A stretch of 47,885 nucleotides of DNA from Eubacteriales Family XIII. Incertae Sedis bacterium (GTDB lineage: Bacteria > Bacillota > Clostridia > Peptostreptococcales > Anaerovoracaceae), in assembly GCA_031269205.1 (NCBI GenBank), contig JAISZM010000163.1, forward strand, positions 1 to 47,885. The letters are read 5' to 3'. Every line of letters begins with the position of its first letter. Position 1 is the first letter of the stretch. The position numbers and the translations under genes were made by a program. Shown in pieces: positions 15,689-23,694 of the stretch. Under the pieces are notes generated by a model. The model did no database searches, was not told where the DNA came from, and saw nothing but the letters and a program-made list of their open reading frames with translations.

Positions 15689-16949
15689 CATGAGCGCGAA
15701 GATACAGGCGAACTACGAAATGGCCAAAGAAGCCTACTCCGCCGCGGGCGTCGACGTGGACAAGGCCGTGGAGACCCTCGGGGATTACCGCATATCCATG
15801 CACTGCTGGCAGGGTGACGACGTCATGGGCTTCGACCACGACGGTCCGCTGACGGGCGGCATCCAAACGACGGGCGACTATCCGGGCAGGGCGAGGACAC
15901 CCGATGAACTCATGTCCGATCTCGACAAGGCGTACAGCCTTATAGGCGGCAGACACCGACTGAATTTGCACGCGAGTTACGCGATTTTCAAGAACGGTTT
16001 TCACGACCGTGACGCGTTAGAGCCTTCCGACTTCTCTGCGTGGGTGGATTACGCGAAGGATCGCGACCTCGGACTCGATTTCAACCCGACATATTTTTCG
16101 CACGAAAAGGCGCGGCAGTACACGATGTCTGACCCGGATCCCGCCATCCGCGATTTTTGGGTGGAACACAGCAAGGCGTGTGTCAGGATAGCGCGGTATT
16201 TCACCGAGAGCCTTGACTCACACTGCCTGCTGAACGTGTGGATACCCGACGGCGCCAAGGACATCCCCGCGGACAGGCTCGGCCCGCGCGAGCGCTTCGC
16301 CGAGTCAATGGACCGGATGTTGGCCGAGCCGCACGACAGAGACAAGGTGTACGTCTCGATCGAGTCGAAGGTATTCGGGATCGGTATGGAATCCTATACC
16401 GTGGGTTCCGCCGAGTTCGGATTATGCTACGCCGCGTCGCGCGGCATACTGCCGCTCATGGACAATGGCCACTACCACCCGACGGAGTCCGTCGCTGACA
16501 AAATATCGTCAGCCCTGTTGATCTTTGATAAAATAGCACTGCACGTCACGCGTCCCGTCCGCTGGGACAGCGACCACGTGGTTCGCTATGACGACGAGAC
16601 GCGCGAGATAGCGAAGGAGATCGTGACGTGCGGAAGGGACAGGATACTCCTCGGCACGGACTGGTTCGACGCGAGCATCAACCGCGTCGCGGCGTGGGTC
16701 GTCGGTATGCGAAACTTCCAAAAGGCGTTGCTGTCGGCTCTGCTGACGCCAAGAGAGGAACACAAGCGTCTGCAGGACGAAGGCAGGTATACGGAATTGT
16801 TCATGAAGCAGGAGGAGTTGAAGACATTGCCTTTCGGCGCGGTATGGGATATGTTCTGCGAACGCTCGGGCGTACCCACCCGTGACGCTTGGTACAACGA
16901 GGTAGTCGCGTACGAGCGGGATGTATTGTCAAAGAGGGACGCAACATGA
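15675..16949 (+). CDS. rhaA: L-rhamnose isomerase
   Basis: Converts L-rhamnose to L-rhamnulose; metal-dependent TIM-barrel enzyme of 424 residues. Family features include RISMHCWQGDDVMGFDHDGPLTGGIQ near the N terminus, LNLHASYAIF, LDFNPTYFSHEKA, HSKACVRIARYF, CLLNVWIPDGAKDIPADRLGPRERF, SIESKVFGIGMESYTVGSAEF, LMDNGHYHPTE and ILLGTDWFDASINRVAAW. The start at 15675 has AGGAGG 9 bases upstream and lies inside the end of rhaB; an ATG at 15642 is in frame but lacks a ribosome binding site. Its stop overlaps the rhaM ATG. Confidence 0.95.
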   Translation: MRPTDMSAKIQANYEMAKEAYSAAGVDVDKAVETLGDYRISMHCWQGDDVMGFDHDGPLTGGIQTTGDYPGRARTPDELMSDLDKAYSLIGGRHRLNLHASYAIFKNGFHDRDALEPSDFSAWVDYAKDRDLGLDFNPTYFSHEKARQYTMSDPDPAIRDFWVEHSKACVRIARYFTESLDSHCLLNVWIPDGAKDIPADRLGPRERFAESMDRMLAEPHDRDKVYVSIESKVFGIGMESYTVGSAEFGLCYAASRGILPLMDNGHYHPTESVADKISSALLIFDKIALHVTRPVRWDSDHVVRYDDETREIAKEIVTCGRDRILLGTDWFDASINRVAAWVVGMRNFQKALLSALLTPREEHKRLQDEGRYTELFMKQEELKTLPFGAVWDMFCERSGVPTRDAWYNEVVAYERDVLSKRDAT

Positions 16950-17278
16950 GAAAATATCTATGCGTGATCGAGGTCAAGGCTGAATGCCGCGACGATTATA
17001 TCGCTCTTCACAAGGCGCCGTGGCGCGAGATGCTCGAGGCGATCAGAGACGCGGGCTACGTCAATGAGGCCATCTGGTACTACAAGAACCAGAGCATCAT
17101 CTACCTCGAGTGCCCGGACGATACGACGCATGAGGAATGCGACGCGCGGCTCAGAGCCTCGGATGTCTGCAAGCGATGGGATGTGACGGTCTGCCCGTGG
17201 CTCGCGGCCGATCCCGTCATGGCGCCGAAGATATTCGACCTGAGCCAACAGCTCGGCGAAGGGCTGAAAGAAGATTGA
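16946..17278 (+). CDS. rhaM: L-rhamnose mutarotase
   Basis: A 110-residue protein of the RhaM/DUF718 family (dimeric alpha-beta barrel) that interconverts the anomers of L-rhamnose. It has the family-like segment YIALHKAPWREMLEAIRDAGYVNEAIWYYKNQSIIYLECPD, with the conserved His and Trp, and the late tryptophan KRWDVTVCPWL. The ATG shares ATGA with the rhaA stop, so translation is coupled and the operon order rhaB-rhaA-rhaM is tight. A 7-bp hairpin follows the stop directly. Confidence 0.85.
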   Translation: MRKYLCVIEVKAECRDDYIALHKAPWREMLEAIRDAGYVNEAIWYYKNQSIIYLECPDDTTHEECDARLRASDVCKRWDVTVCPWLAADPVMAPKIFDLSQQLGEGLKED

Positions 17279-17298
17279 GCCTGTCGCGGGAGACAGGC
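17279..17298 (+). promoter_or_regulatory. Hairpin directly after rhaM
   Basis: Perfect 7-bp stem GCCTGTC (17279-17285) and GACAGGC (17292-17298) with loop GCGGGA, starting right after the rhaM stop. No T run follows, so it is more likely an mRNA-stabilising or processing hairpin than a terminator. Confidence 0.45.
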
Positions 17299-17374
17299 CA
17301 TGTTATTGGTTCATTGATAGGAAACGTCAATGGTGGCGCGGCGCCCAAACGGCGCAGATGTTGTGGAGGAGTAA

Positions 17375-18526
17375 TTGAACAGTAGAGAAAGGGTTCTGAG
17401 AGCTTTCAGGGTGAAGGAGGGAATGCCGGATCGCATACCCGTCCAGTTCGATTTGTGCAGGTCTTTACAGGATCATTTTGCGGACGAACTCGGCCTCGAG
17501 TCAAAGTACACGAACAACCTGTTCGAGGACGTGACCTACAGGATCAGCGGCAACGAGATCAGGCTCGCCCTCGGGAGCGAGGTCGTCGTCGTCGGCGCTT
17601 CGGAGAGTGCGTCGTTCACGCCGGAGCGGTTCGACGACGGCACGTGGCTGAACGAATACAAGATGCGAATGAGGCAGGGCGACATATACGTGGAGGTCAC
17701 GGAGTACCCGCTCGCGAGCGCGCGGACGCGCGCCGACATAGACGCTTACGAGTGGCCCGACGCGGGCGATCCGTCGCGTTACACGGACGCCGAGGAACTC
17801 ATCGCAAAGTACGGGAACGACTACTTTATCATCGGCGACATCGAGGTCACGATACTCTCGCTCGCGCAGCAGCTCGTGGGCATGGAGAAGCTGCTTATGG
17901 ACATGGCGCTCGAAGAGGAGTACGTCCCGTACCTGTTCGAAAAATGCGAGGCGTTCCAGACGAAGGTCGGACTTGAACTGGTGAAACGCGGCGTCGACGC
18001 GGTATGGGTCGGGGACGACTTCGGCTCCCAACAAAGTCTCCTGTTCTCGCCAGATATGTTCAGGCGCCTGTTGAAAGAACATTACACGCGCCAGGTGCGG
18101 ACACTGAAGGCCGCCAAGAAAACGCTGATTGAGGACGCGCGGCATAGACCTGATCAGCGTGTCCATGAGTCTGAACTCGTCATGATACTGCATTCCGACG
18201 GAGCGGTGAAGATGCTGCTTGACGATATCAAGGACATCGGTTTCGACGTGTTCAATCCCGTACAGCCCGGTGTGCCCGGTCATTCTCCGCGCGAGATCGA
18301 GGACGAGTATGGCGACAAGTTCGCGTTCTGGGGCGGCATCGACCAACAGTACCTGATGCCGAACGGCTCGGACGAGGAACTCGAGGCCGACATCAAGGGA
18401 AAATGCGAAACGCTGGGGGAGGGCGGCGGCTACATGATTGCGCCCGCCCACATCATACAGTCTGACGTTTCGCCGGAGCGAGTGAAGTTTTTCATAGAGA
18501 TGTGCAGAAAGCACGGAGAATACTGA
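17375..18526 (+). CDS. UroD-family protein of the rhamnose operon, role unknown
   Basis: A 383-residue uroporphyrinogen-decarboxylase-fold protein. It starts at TTG with a strong GGAGGAG site 5 bases upstream (NSRERVLRAFR-VKEGMPDRIPVQFD, the usual start of the fold). Later come GVDAVWVGDDFGSQQSLLFSPDMFRRLLKEHY, MILHSDGAVKMLLDDIKDIGFDVFNPVQPG and KFAFWGGIDQQYLMPNGSDEE, typical of the non-heme UroD-like branch to which MtaA/MtbA methyltransferases belong. The HxCG-type zinc motif of MtaA is not evident: the position reads LHSDG. It is not a tetrapyrrole enzyme by context. It lies between rhaM and the ABC transporter and shares its stop base with the ATPase start (TGATG). A function in rhamnose use or methyl transfer is possible but unproven. 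Confidence 0.8.
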   Translation: MNSRERVLRAFRVKEGMPDRIPVQFDLCRSLQDHFADELGLESKYTNNLFEDVTYRISGNEIRLALGSEVVVVGASESASFTPERFDDGTWLNEYKMRMRQGDIYVEVTEYPLASARTRADIDAYEWPDAGDPSRYTDAEELIAKYGNDYFIIGDIEVTILSLAQQLVGMEKLLMDMALEEEYVPYLFEKCEAFQTKVGLELVKRGVDAVWVGDDFGSQQSLLFSPDMFRRLLKEHYTRQVRTLKAAKKTLIEDARHRPDQRVHESELVMILHSDGAVKMLLDDIKDIGFDVFNPVQPGVPGHSPREIEDEYGDKFAFWGGIDQQYLMPNGSDEELEADIKGKCETLGEGGGYMIAPAHIIQSDVSPERVKFFIEMCRKHGEY

Positions 18527-20022
18527 TGGAAGAGGTGCTCAGGCTCAAAAACATAGTCAAGACGTTCCCAGGGGTACTCGCGCTCGACGATATGAATTTC
18601 GACCTGAGGAAGGGGGAGATTCACGCCATATGCGGCGAGAACGGAGCGGGCAAATCCACGCTCATGAAGATAGTCACAGGCGTCTACAAACAGGACTCGG
18701 GGGAGATACTTTTGGGCGGCGAACCCGTCGTGTTCGAAGATCCGAACGAGGCTTTCGCGAAGGGCGTCGCGATCATCTATCAGGAGACGAGCCTCTTTGA
18801 GGAGATGACGATACTCGAGAACATCTTCCTCGGCCACGAATACGTGAAGAAGGTTGGTCCGCTCACCGTCATCGACTACGCGGGGATGAGGAAGGAGGCG
18901 CTTGAAATATTCAAGGTCATGGACATCGACCTCGATCTCGACGAGCGCGCGAAGAATCTCGGCATGGCGAGCAAGCAGATGGTGGAAATAGCGAAGGCGC
19001 TGTCGCACCACAGCAAGATATTCATTCTTGACGAGCCGACCGCGTCGCTGACGCAGCGCGAGGTGGAGGCTCTGTTCAATATCGTGCGCTCGCTCAGGGA
19101 TCAGGGTGTCGCGATAGCCTACATCAGCCACCGGCTCGAAGAGATATTCGAGCTCTGCGACCGCGTCACGGTCATCCGTGACGGCAAATACATTTCGACG
19201 AAGGACGTCACGACTACAAACAAGGATGAACTCGTCGCCGACATGGTCGGACGCAGCATGGACAATTATTACCCGAAGGCCGACGTGGAGATAGGCGGCG
19301 AACTGATAAGGGTGGAGCGCCTGAATCAGGAAGGCGTACTGAGCGATATCAATTTTCATATCAACAAGGGTGAGATCGTGGGCTTCGCGGGACTTGCCGG
19401 GGCGGGACGCACGGAACTCGCGCTCGCGCTCTGCGGTTTTACGAAGATAGCTTCCGGGGATATCTACATAGAGGGTCGCAAGGCGAGGATACGCAATTAC
19501 CGCGATGCGATGAACGCCGGTTTCGTGTACGTCTCGGAGGATCGCGGCAAGTTCGGCCTCGTCATAGAGATGAGCGTGAAGGAGAATATCACCATGCCTC
19601 AACTGCGCAACGTGAGCAGAGGCGTCTTTCTCGACAACGAGAAGGAACTCGCGCTCGCGGGACGCTTTATCGAGGAGTTCGACATCAGATGCCCGGAGCC
19701 GGATTTCCTGACAGAGAATCTGTCCGGCGGCAATCAGCAGAAGGTGTCCGTGTCGAAGGCCATCGCCATCGCTCCGAAGCTGCTCTTTCTCGACGAGCCG
19801 ACACGCGGCGTCGATGTCGGGTCGAAGGCCGAGATACATGGCATAGTCAGCGCGTTGGCTCAGCGCGGCGCGACGATATTCATGATAAGTTCCGAGATGC
19901 CCGAGCTCATCGGCATGTGCGACCGCATATATATCATGAAGAATGGCACGATAGCGGGCGAGGTGAGCAGGGCTGAGGCGACGCAGGAGAAAATCCTGAA
20001 GGTCGCGTTGCACATGGACTGA
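18526..20022 (+). CDS. Sugar ABC transporter ATP-binding protein (two NBDs)
   Basis: A 498-residue RbsA/XylG/RhaT-type tandem ATPase energising a sugar importer. The first domain has Walker A GENGAGKST (residues 37-45), a degenerate signature (LGMASKQMVEIAKAL) and Walker B KIFILDEPTASLTQREV. The second domain has GLAGAGRTELA in place of a classic P-loop, as is normal for the family, the signature NLSGGNQQKVSVSKAIA and LLFLDEPTRGVDVGSKAEI. The start is the ATG sharing a base with the preceding TGA; an in-frame ATG at 18502 lies inside the upstream gene. Rhamnose is the likely substrate from the operon context. Confidence 0.93.
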   Translation: MEEVLRLKNIVKTFPGVLALDDMNFDLRKGEIHAICGENGAGKSTLMKIVTGVYKQDSGEILLGGEPVVFEDPNEAFAKGVAIIYQETSLFEEMTILENIFLGHEYVKKVGPLTVIDYAGMRKEALEIFKVMDIDLDLDERAKNLGMASKQMVEIAKALSHHSKIFILDEPTASLTQREVEALFNIVRSLRDQGVAIAYISHRLEEIFELCDRVTVIRDGKYISTKDVTTTNKDELVADMVGRSMDNYYPKADVEIGGELIRVERLNQEGVLSDINFHINKGEIVGFAGLAGAGRTELALALCGFTKIASGDIYIEGRKARIRNYRDAMNAGFVYVSEDRGKFGLVIEMSVKENITMPQLRNVSRGVFLDNEKELALAGRFIEEFDIRCPEPDFLTENLSGGNQQKVSVSKAIAIAPKLLFLDEPTRGVDVGSKAEIHGIVSALAQRGATIFMISSEMPELIGMCDRIYIMKNGTIAGEVSRAEATQEKILKVALHMD

Positions 20023-20037
20023 CGGGAGGTTTTTGGC

Positions 20038-21084
20038 ATGGAGCAAACGTCTCTGAGACAGGCCCCTGACGGCAAGGGGAAATTCAAGAAAATGCTCACG
20101 ACGGAGTTCTATCTCCTCGTGTTTCTCGTCGCCATCCTCGTGATGATGAGGATTGCGGCGCCGGACTTTTACTCGCTGAACACGATCATGACCGTGCTTA
20201 ACTATTTCAGCTATCTGCTAATAGCGGCCATCGGCATGAACCTCATCATCATCACGTCGAATATCGATGTCGCGGCTGGCGCTATCATGTCCGTTGTGGC
20301 CATTGTCATCGCCTTTGTCGGTAAGACGGGCGCGCCGTTGCCTGTGTTCATGGCCGTGGGCATGGTGGTGGGTCTGGTTCTCTCGTGGGTGAACGGGCTT
20401 TTCATCACGAAGCTGAAGATACCGGCCATCGTCGCGACGCTCGCGACGACGCAGCTTTTCGTCGGGGCGTTGCCTCTGGTTGTCGAGGGTTCCATCTATG
20501 ACCTGCCCGCGAGTTTCACCTGGCTCGCGTTCCGCGCGAAACTCTTCGGGGCGCTGCCCGCGAGCGTCGTGTTCGCCGCGGTCATAACCGTCGGGTTCAT
20601 GCTCTTCATGCGCTACTCGAGATTTTCAAAAAAACTTTACGCGGTCGGCAACAACAAGTACGCCGCGACTTTGACGGGCATCAACGTGAACAAGGTGATG
20701 ATACTTGCCTTCGTCATAGCGGGTCCGCTCTACGGCATAGCGGGTACGATCATCGCGACGGGCGGGCAGCGCGTCACGACCACGATGGCGAACGGGTTCG
20801 AGATGACGCTCATAGCGGCCGTCGTGCTCGGCGGCACCAGCATCGCGGGCGGCAGCGGAAAGATCATAGGGACCGTGCTCGGGGCTTTCATCCTGTCGCT
20901 TATCACCCCTGCGATGAACTACATCGGCATGAGTTCCGACTGGTCGGACGCGGTCATGGGCGGCATCATACTGCTCGCTGTCGTCGTCGCGTCGATCAGC
21001 ACGCTTACGAAGAAAAAGAAGACGATTGTTGTTCCGGACGCGGTCGTGTCCGCGTCGGCGTCATCGTCGGGGGAGGTGAAGTAG
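20038..21084 (+). CDS. Sugar ABC transporter permease 1 (RbsC family)
   Basis: A 348-residue membrane protein with about eight to ten hydrophobic helices. Recognisable family features are LLIAAIGMNLIIITSNIDVAAGAIMSVVAIV, the permease loop VGNNKYAATLTGINVNKVMILAFVIAG (contact with the ATPase), and MTLIAAVVLGGTSIAGGSGKIIGTVLGAFIL. GGAGG lies 8 bases before the ATG. A polar tail with KKKKTIVV ends the protein. It pairs with the adjacent second permease to form a heterodimeric channel. Confidence 0.92.
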   Translation: MEQTSLRQAPDGKGKFKKMLTTEFYLLVFLVAILVMMRIAAPDFYSLNTIMTVLNYFSYLLIAAIGMNLIIITSNIDVAAGAIMSVVAIVIAFVGKTGAPLPVFMAVGMVVGLVLSWVNGLFITKLKIPAIVATLATTQLFVGALPLVVEGSIYDLPASFTWLAFRAKLFGALPASVVFAAVITVGFMLFMRYSRFSKKLYAVGNNKYAATLTGINVNKVMILAFVIAGPLYGIAGTIIATGGQRVTTTMANGFEMTLIAAVVLGGTSIAGGSGKIIGTVLGAFILSLITPAMNYIGMSSDWSDAVMGGIILLAVVVASISTLTKKKKTIVVPDAVVSASASSSGEVK

Positions 21085-21085
21085 C

Positions 21086-22120
21086 ATGGCAGACGGCATG
21101 GAAACACTCGCGACGCCAAAGGTGAAAAAGAGGTTCGGCGTAAACTTCAATATCGCGCTCATCCTCATACTCATCGCGCTCATTGCTGTCATCGGGACGG
21201 TCAACCCGACCTTTGTGACGTACAATTACCTGATGGCGGTCGTAGTGAAGAACATCATGGAGATCGGTCTCATGGCGCTGCCGATGACGCTCATCGTCAT
21301 CACGGCGGGCATCGATCTGTCCGTCGGATCGATCATGATATTCTCGGCTATCGCGGGAGGCATGGCTGCCGCGTCCATGGGCGACGGCATGGGAGTGATC
21401 GTCACTCTGCTGGTGGGCGCGGGCTGCGGACTCGTGAACGGACTCGTCATAGTGAAACTGAAAATCAACGCGCTCATAACGACGCTCGCGACATTTTTTC
21501 TGTTCCGCGGAATAGCGAAGGGCATCACTCACGGCGACAGCGTGTACTCGTACGACTTCACGACGTTCGCCGGCAACACGGACATAAAGGGCGTACCCCT
21601 CGTCCTCATCGTATTCATCGCCGCCGCGATCATCTTCACCTTGCTGTTGTCGAAGACGGGATTCGGGCGCAGTCTCTACGCGCTCGGGATGAACGAGAAC
21701 GCGACGAGGTATTCCGGTATCAACGCGGACAGGACGCTGATCATCATCTACATCATCTCGGGCGTCGTCTGCGCGATCGCGGCCTTCTTCTATCTCGGTC
21801 GCTTCACGAGCGTCAAGTTCGACGTGGCGAACAGCATGAACCTGAAGGTGGTTACGGTCATCGTACTCGGCGGCACAAGCATCCTTGGCGGCGTCGGCGA
21901 TATGAGGGGGACGATCATCGCCATCTTCATTATAGCCGTGTTGAACAGCGGCCTCACCGTCATGGACATACCCATCGATGTGCAGACGATCATACAGGGT
22001 ACGGTTCTCATCATATCGCTCATCGTGTATTCGATACTCGGCGAGCGCGCGAAGAAGCGCCGCGTCATAGAGGTGAGCAAGGAGGACGAGCCGAGGCTCG
22101 TCGACAAGGCTCCGGCCTGA
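21086..22120 (+). CDS. Sugar ABC transporter permease 2 (RbsC family)
   Basis: A 344-residue RbsC-type permease, start one base after the stop of permease 1 with GGGAGG inside the end of that gene. Features: EIGLMALPMTLIVITAGIDLSVGSIMIFSAI, LVNGLVIVKLKINALITTLATFFLFRGIA, ALGMNENATRYSGINADRTLIIIYIISG and VTVIVLGGTSILGGVGDMRGTI. The two-permease arrangement is typical of rhamnose and AI-2 type importers. A long minus-strand frame over this gene is only a shadow. Confidence 0.92.
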   Translation: MADGMETLATPKVKKRFGVNFNIALILILIALIAVIGTVNPTFVTYNYLMAVVVKNIMEIGLMALPMTLIVITAGIDLSVGSIMIFSAIAGGMAAASMGDGMGVIVTLLVGAGCGLVNGLVIVKLKINALITTLATFFLFRGIAKGITHGDSVYSYDFTTFAGNTDIKGVPLVLIVFIAAAIIFTLLLSKTGFGRSLYALGMNENATRYSGINADRTLIIIYIISGVVCAIAAFFYLGRFTSVKFDVANSMNLKVVTVIVLGGTSILGGVGDMRGTIIAIFIIAVLNSGLTVMDIPIDVQTIIQGTVLIISLIVYSILGERAKKRRVIEVSKEDEPRLVDKAPA

Positions 22121-22259
22121 TGTATCTTTTACGGCTCGCGGCCAGCGGTCTGTCGCAGAAGACACCTTGCCGCGCCGCGCGCCGTTTGAAGATAGGATAG
22201 GAAGGAAGTTATTGGAGAAGTTATAGAGGTAAAAGGTAGTTAAGTAAAAGGAGGAAGAC

Positions 22260-23432
22260 ATGATAAGGAAGAAGAGATTTACATTGGTATTGGTTATCGC
22301 TCTCGCGGTTGTGGTCGCTTTCGCGTTCGGCGCGTGCGGTGGCGGAGAACAGCCGGCCGAAGAGCCTCCGGCCGACACCCCAACCGAGGAACCCCCGGTG
22401 GAAACAGAGACGGAATCGGACGACGTGGAGCCGGCGGCGGTCAAGGTGACAATCGCGATGTTGCCGAAGTTCAAAGGTGAGAACTACTTCGATGCTGTCA
22501 AAGTAGGCGCTGAGGAAGCGGTTGCGGAACTGGTGGGCGAAGGCGCCGACGTGGAACTGCTCTACGATGGCCCTCCGCAGAACGACGCGACAAACCAGAA
22601 TCAGGTCAACATCCTCGAGGGATGGATCGCTCAGGGCGTGAACGCGATACTCGTATCGCCGAACGATCCGACGGCCATCGCTCCCACGCTGAAGAAGGCG
22701 ATGGAAGGCGGCATCAAGGTGCTGACGTTTGACGCGGACGCCGATCCCGACGCGCGCGACCTGTTCATCAATCAGGGTTCCTACGACGCCATCGGCAGCG
22801 GCATGGTCAAGGCCGTCGCGAGCAAGCTGACGGAGAAGGGCTACGGCCCGGACAAGACGGCCAATCTCGGCATCGTGTCGTCAGCCAAGACGGACGCCAA
22901 CCAGAACGCGTGGCTCGACGCAATCAAGGCGCTCATAGCGACCGACGAGTATAGCTGGCTGAAGATCGCGAACGAGGAGACGGACGTCTACTATCCGGGT
23001 CCGGACGAGACCGAGACGCAGAAGCAGTCGGGTACGCTGATCTCGAGGATGGGCGACGGCGCCGACCAGATCCAAGCGGCCATCGGCCTGACCTCCATGG
23101 CGACGCCGGCGCTCGGCGCGCAGTACGAGTCCGCGGCTTCCAAGCCGGATGCGACGAAGGTCACGATGACGGGCCTCGCCACACCGAACGCCCTGAAGGA
23201 TTACATCAAGAACGACGCTAATCCGCTTGACACGGGCGTCCTCTGGAACTGCATGGATCTCGGCTATCTGTCTGTTGAGGCCGCGTATCAGTACGCGTCC
23301 GGAACGATAACGCCGGAGTCGACCACGATGACGACTTCGCGCCTCGGAGAGAGAGAAATCGCCGACAAGGTCATCCTGCTCGGAGATGCGCTCATCTTCG
23401 ATAAGGCCAACATCGACGAGTTCAACTATTGA
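22260..23432 (+). CDS. Sugar-binding lipoprotein of the rhamnose-type ABC transporter
   Basis: A 390-residue extracellular solute-binding protein. Signal: MIRKKRF, hydrophobic VLVIALAVVVAFA, lipobox FGAC, followed by an acidic Pro/Glu-rich linker up to about residue 60. The periplasmic-binding type I fold follows, with VTIAMLPKFKGENYFDAVKVGAEEAV, WIAQGVNAILVSPNDPTAIAPTLKKAMEGGIKVLTFDADADPDARDLFINQ, a segment typical of rhamnose (RhaS) and LsrB-like binding proteins. A strong AAAGGAGG site precedes the ATG after a 139-bp gap, which probably allows higher expression than the membrane parts. Rhamnose as ligand is inferred from the operon. Confidence 0.9.
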   Translation: MIRKKRFTLVLVIALAVVVAFAFGACGGGEQPAEEPPADTPTEEPPVETETESDDVEPAAVKVTIAMLPKFKGENYFDAVKVGAEEAVAELVGEGADVELLYDGPPQNDATNQNQVNILEGWIAQGVNAILVSPNDPTAIAPTLKKAMEGGIKVLTFDADADPDARDLFINQGSYDAIGSGMVKAVASKLTEKGYGPDKTANLGIVSSAKTDANQNAWLDAIKALIATDEYSWLKIANEETDVYYPGPDETETQKQSGTLISRMGDGADQIQAAIGLTSMATPALGAQYESAASKPDATKVTMTGLATPNALKDYIKNDANPLDTGVLWNCMDLGYLSVEAAYQYASGTITPESTTMTTSRLGEREIADKVILLGDALIFDKANIDEFNY

Positions 23433-23472
23433 CGGAGGAGCCGGTTCGGCAGGATCGGTTTATCCGCTCATC

Positions 23473-23501
23473 GAAGGGCGCCCGTAAACAGGGCGCTCTT
23501 C
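23473..23501 (+). terminator. Hairpin after the rhamnose operon
   Basis: Eleven-pair stem GAAGGGCGCCC (23473-23483) and GGGCGCTCTTC (23491-23501) with loop GTAAACA, 41 bases after the stop. There is no T run after it, so it may end or stabilise the operon transcript rather than act as a classic intrinsic terminator. Confidence 0.45.
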
Positions 23502-23561
23502 AGTATAGTGTATCCGGCATGGACGACGACCTGGCGGTGGAAGTCCGCTCCTCCTCGATTT

Positions 23562-23579
23562 TTCGTACAATCCGTACTA
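23562..23579 (+). promoter_or_regulatory. 18-bp operator-like element shared with the CODH operon
   Basis: TTCGTACAATCCGTACTA is identical, in the same orientation relative to the downstream gene, to the element at 35727-35744 before cooC2. It has partial dyad symmetry (TCGTACA-ATC-CGTACTA). Its centre lies about 86 bases before the predicted start site of the UroD-family gene. Confidence 0.6.
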
Positions 23580-23641
23580 AAAAGTTCGACATAAATCGCT
23601 CCAAACGTCCGATTGAAAGCGCGTGGCATGGATTGTTTTTG

Positions 23642-23650
23642 TGATAAAAT
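23642..23650 (+). promoter_or_regulatory. Extended -10 promoter of the UroD-family methyltransferase
   Basis: TGaTAAAAT, 44 bases before the ATG. The gene also has a strong AAGGAGG ribosome binding site. The same TGTGATAAAAT-like string recurs at 40843 and 47262. Confidence 0.45.
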
Positions 23651-23694
23651 CGATAACAGCCTATAGTAGTCTTTGGTGTTTAAGGAGGTGAGTT

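Noticed and set aside
17375..18526. True uroporphyrinogen decarboxylase (hemE)
   Set aside because: Sits in a sugar operon with no heme genes and follows the methyltransferase-like branch of the fold, as does the 23695 protein.
18430..20046. 538-codon minus-strand frame opposite the ABC ATPase
   Set aside because: Shadow frame of the ATPase caused by high GC at third positions; no domain recognised.
21005..22474. 489-codon minus-strand frame over permease 2 and the binding-protein start
   Set aside because: Low-complexity, Asp/Arg/His-rich antisense translation; both plus-strand genes are unambiguous.
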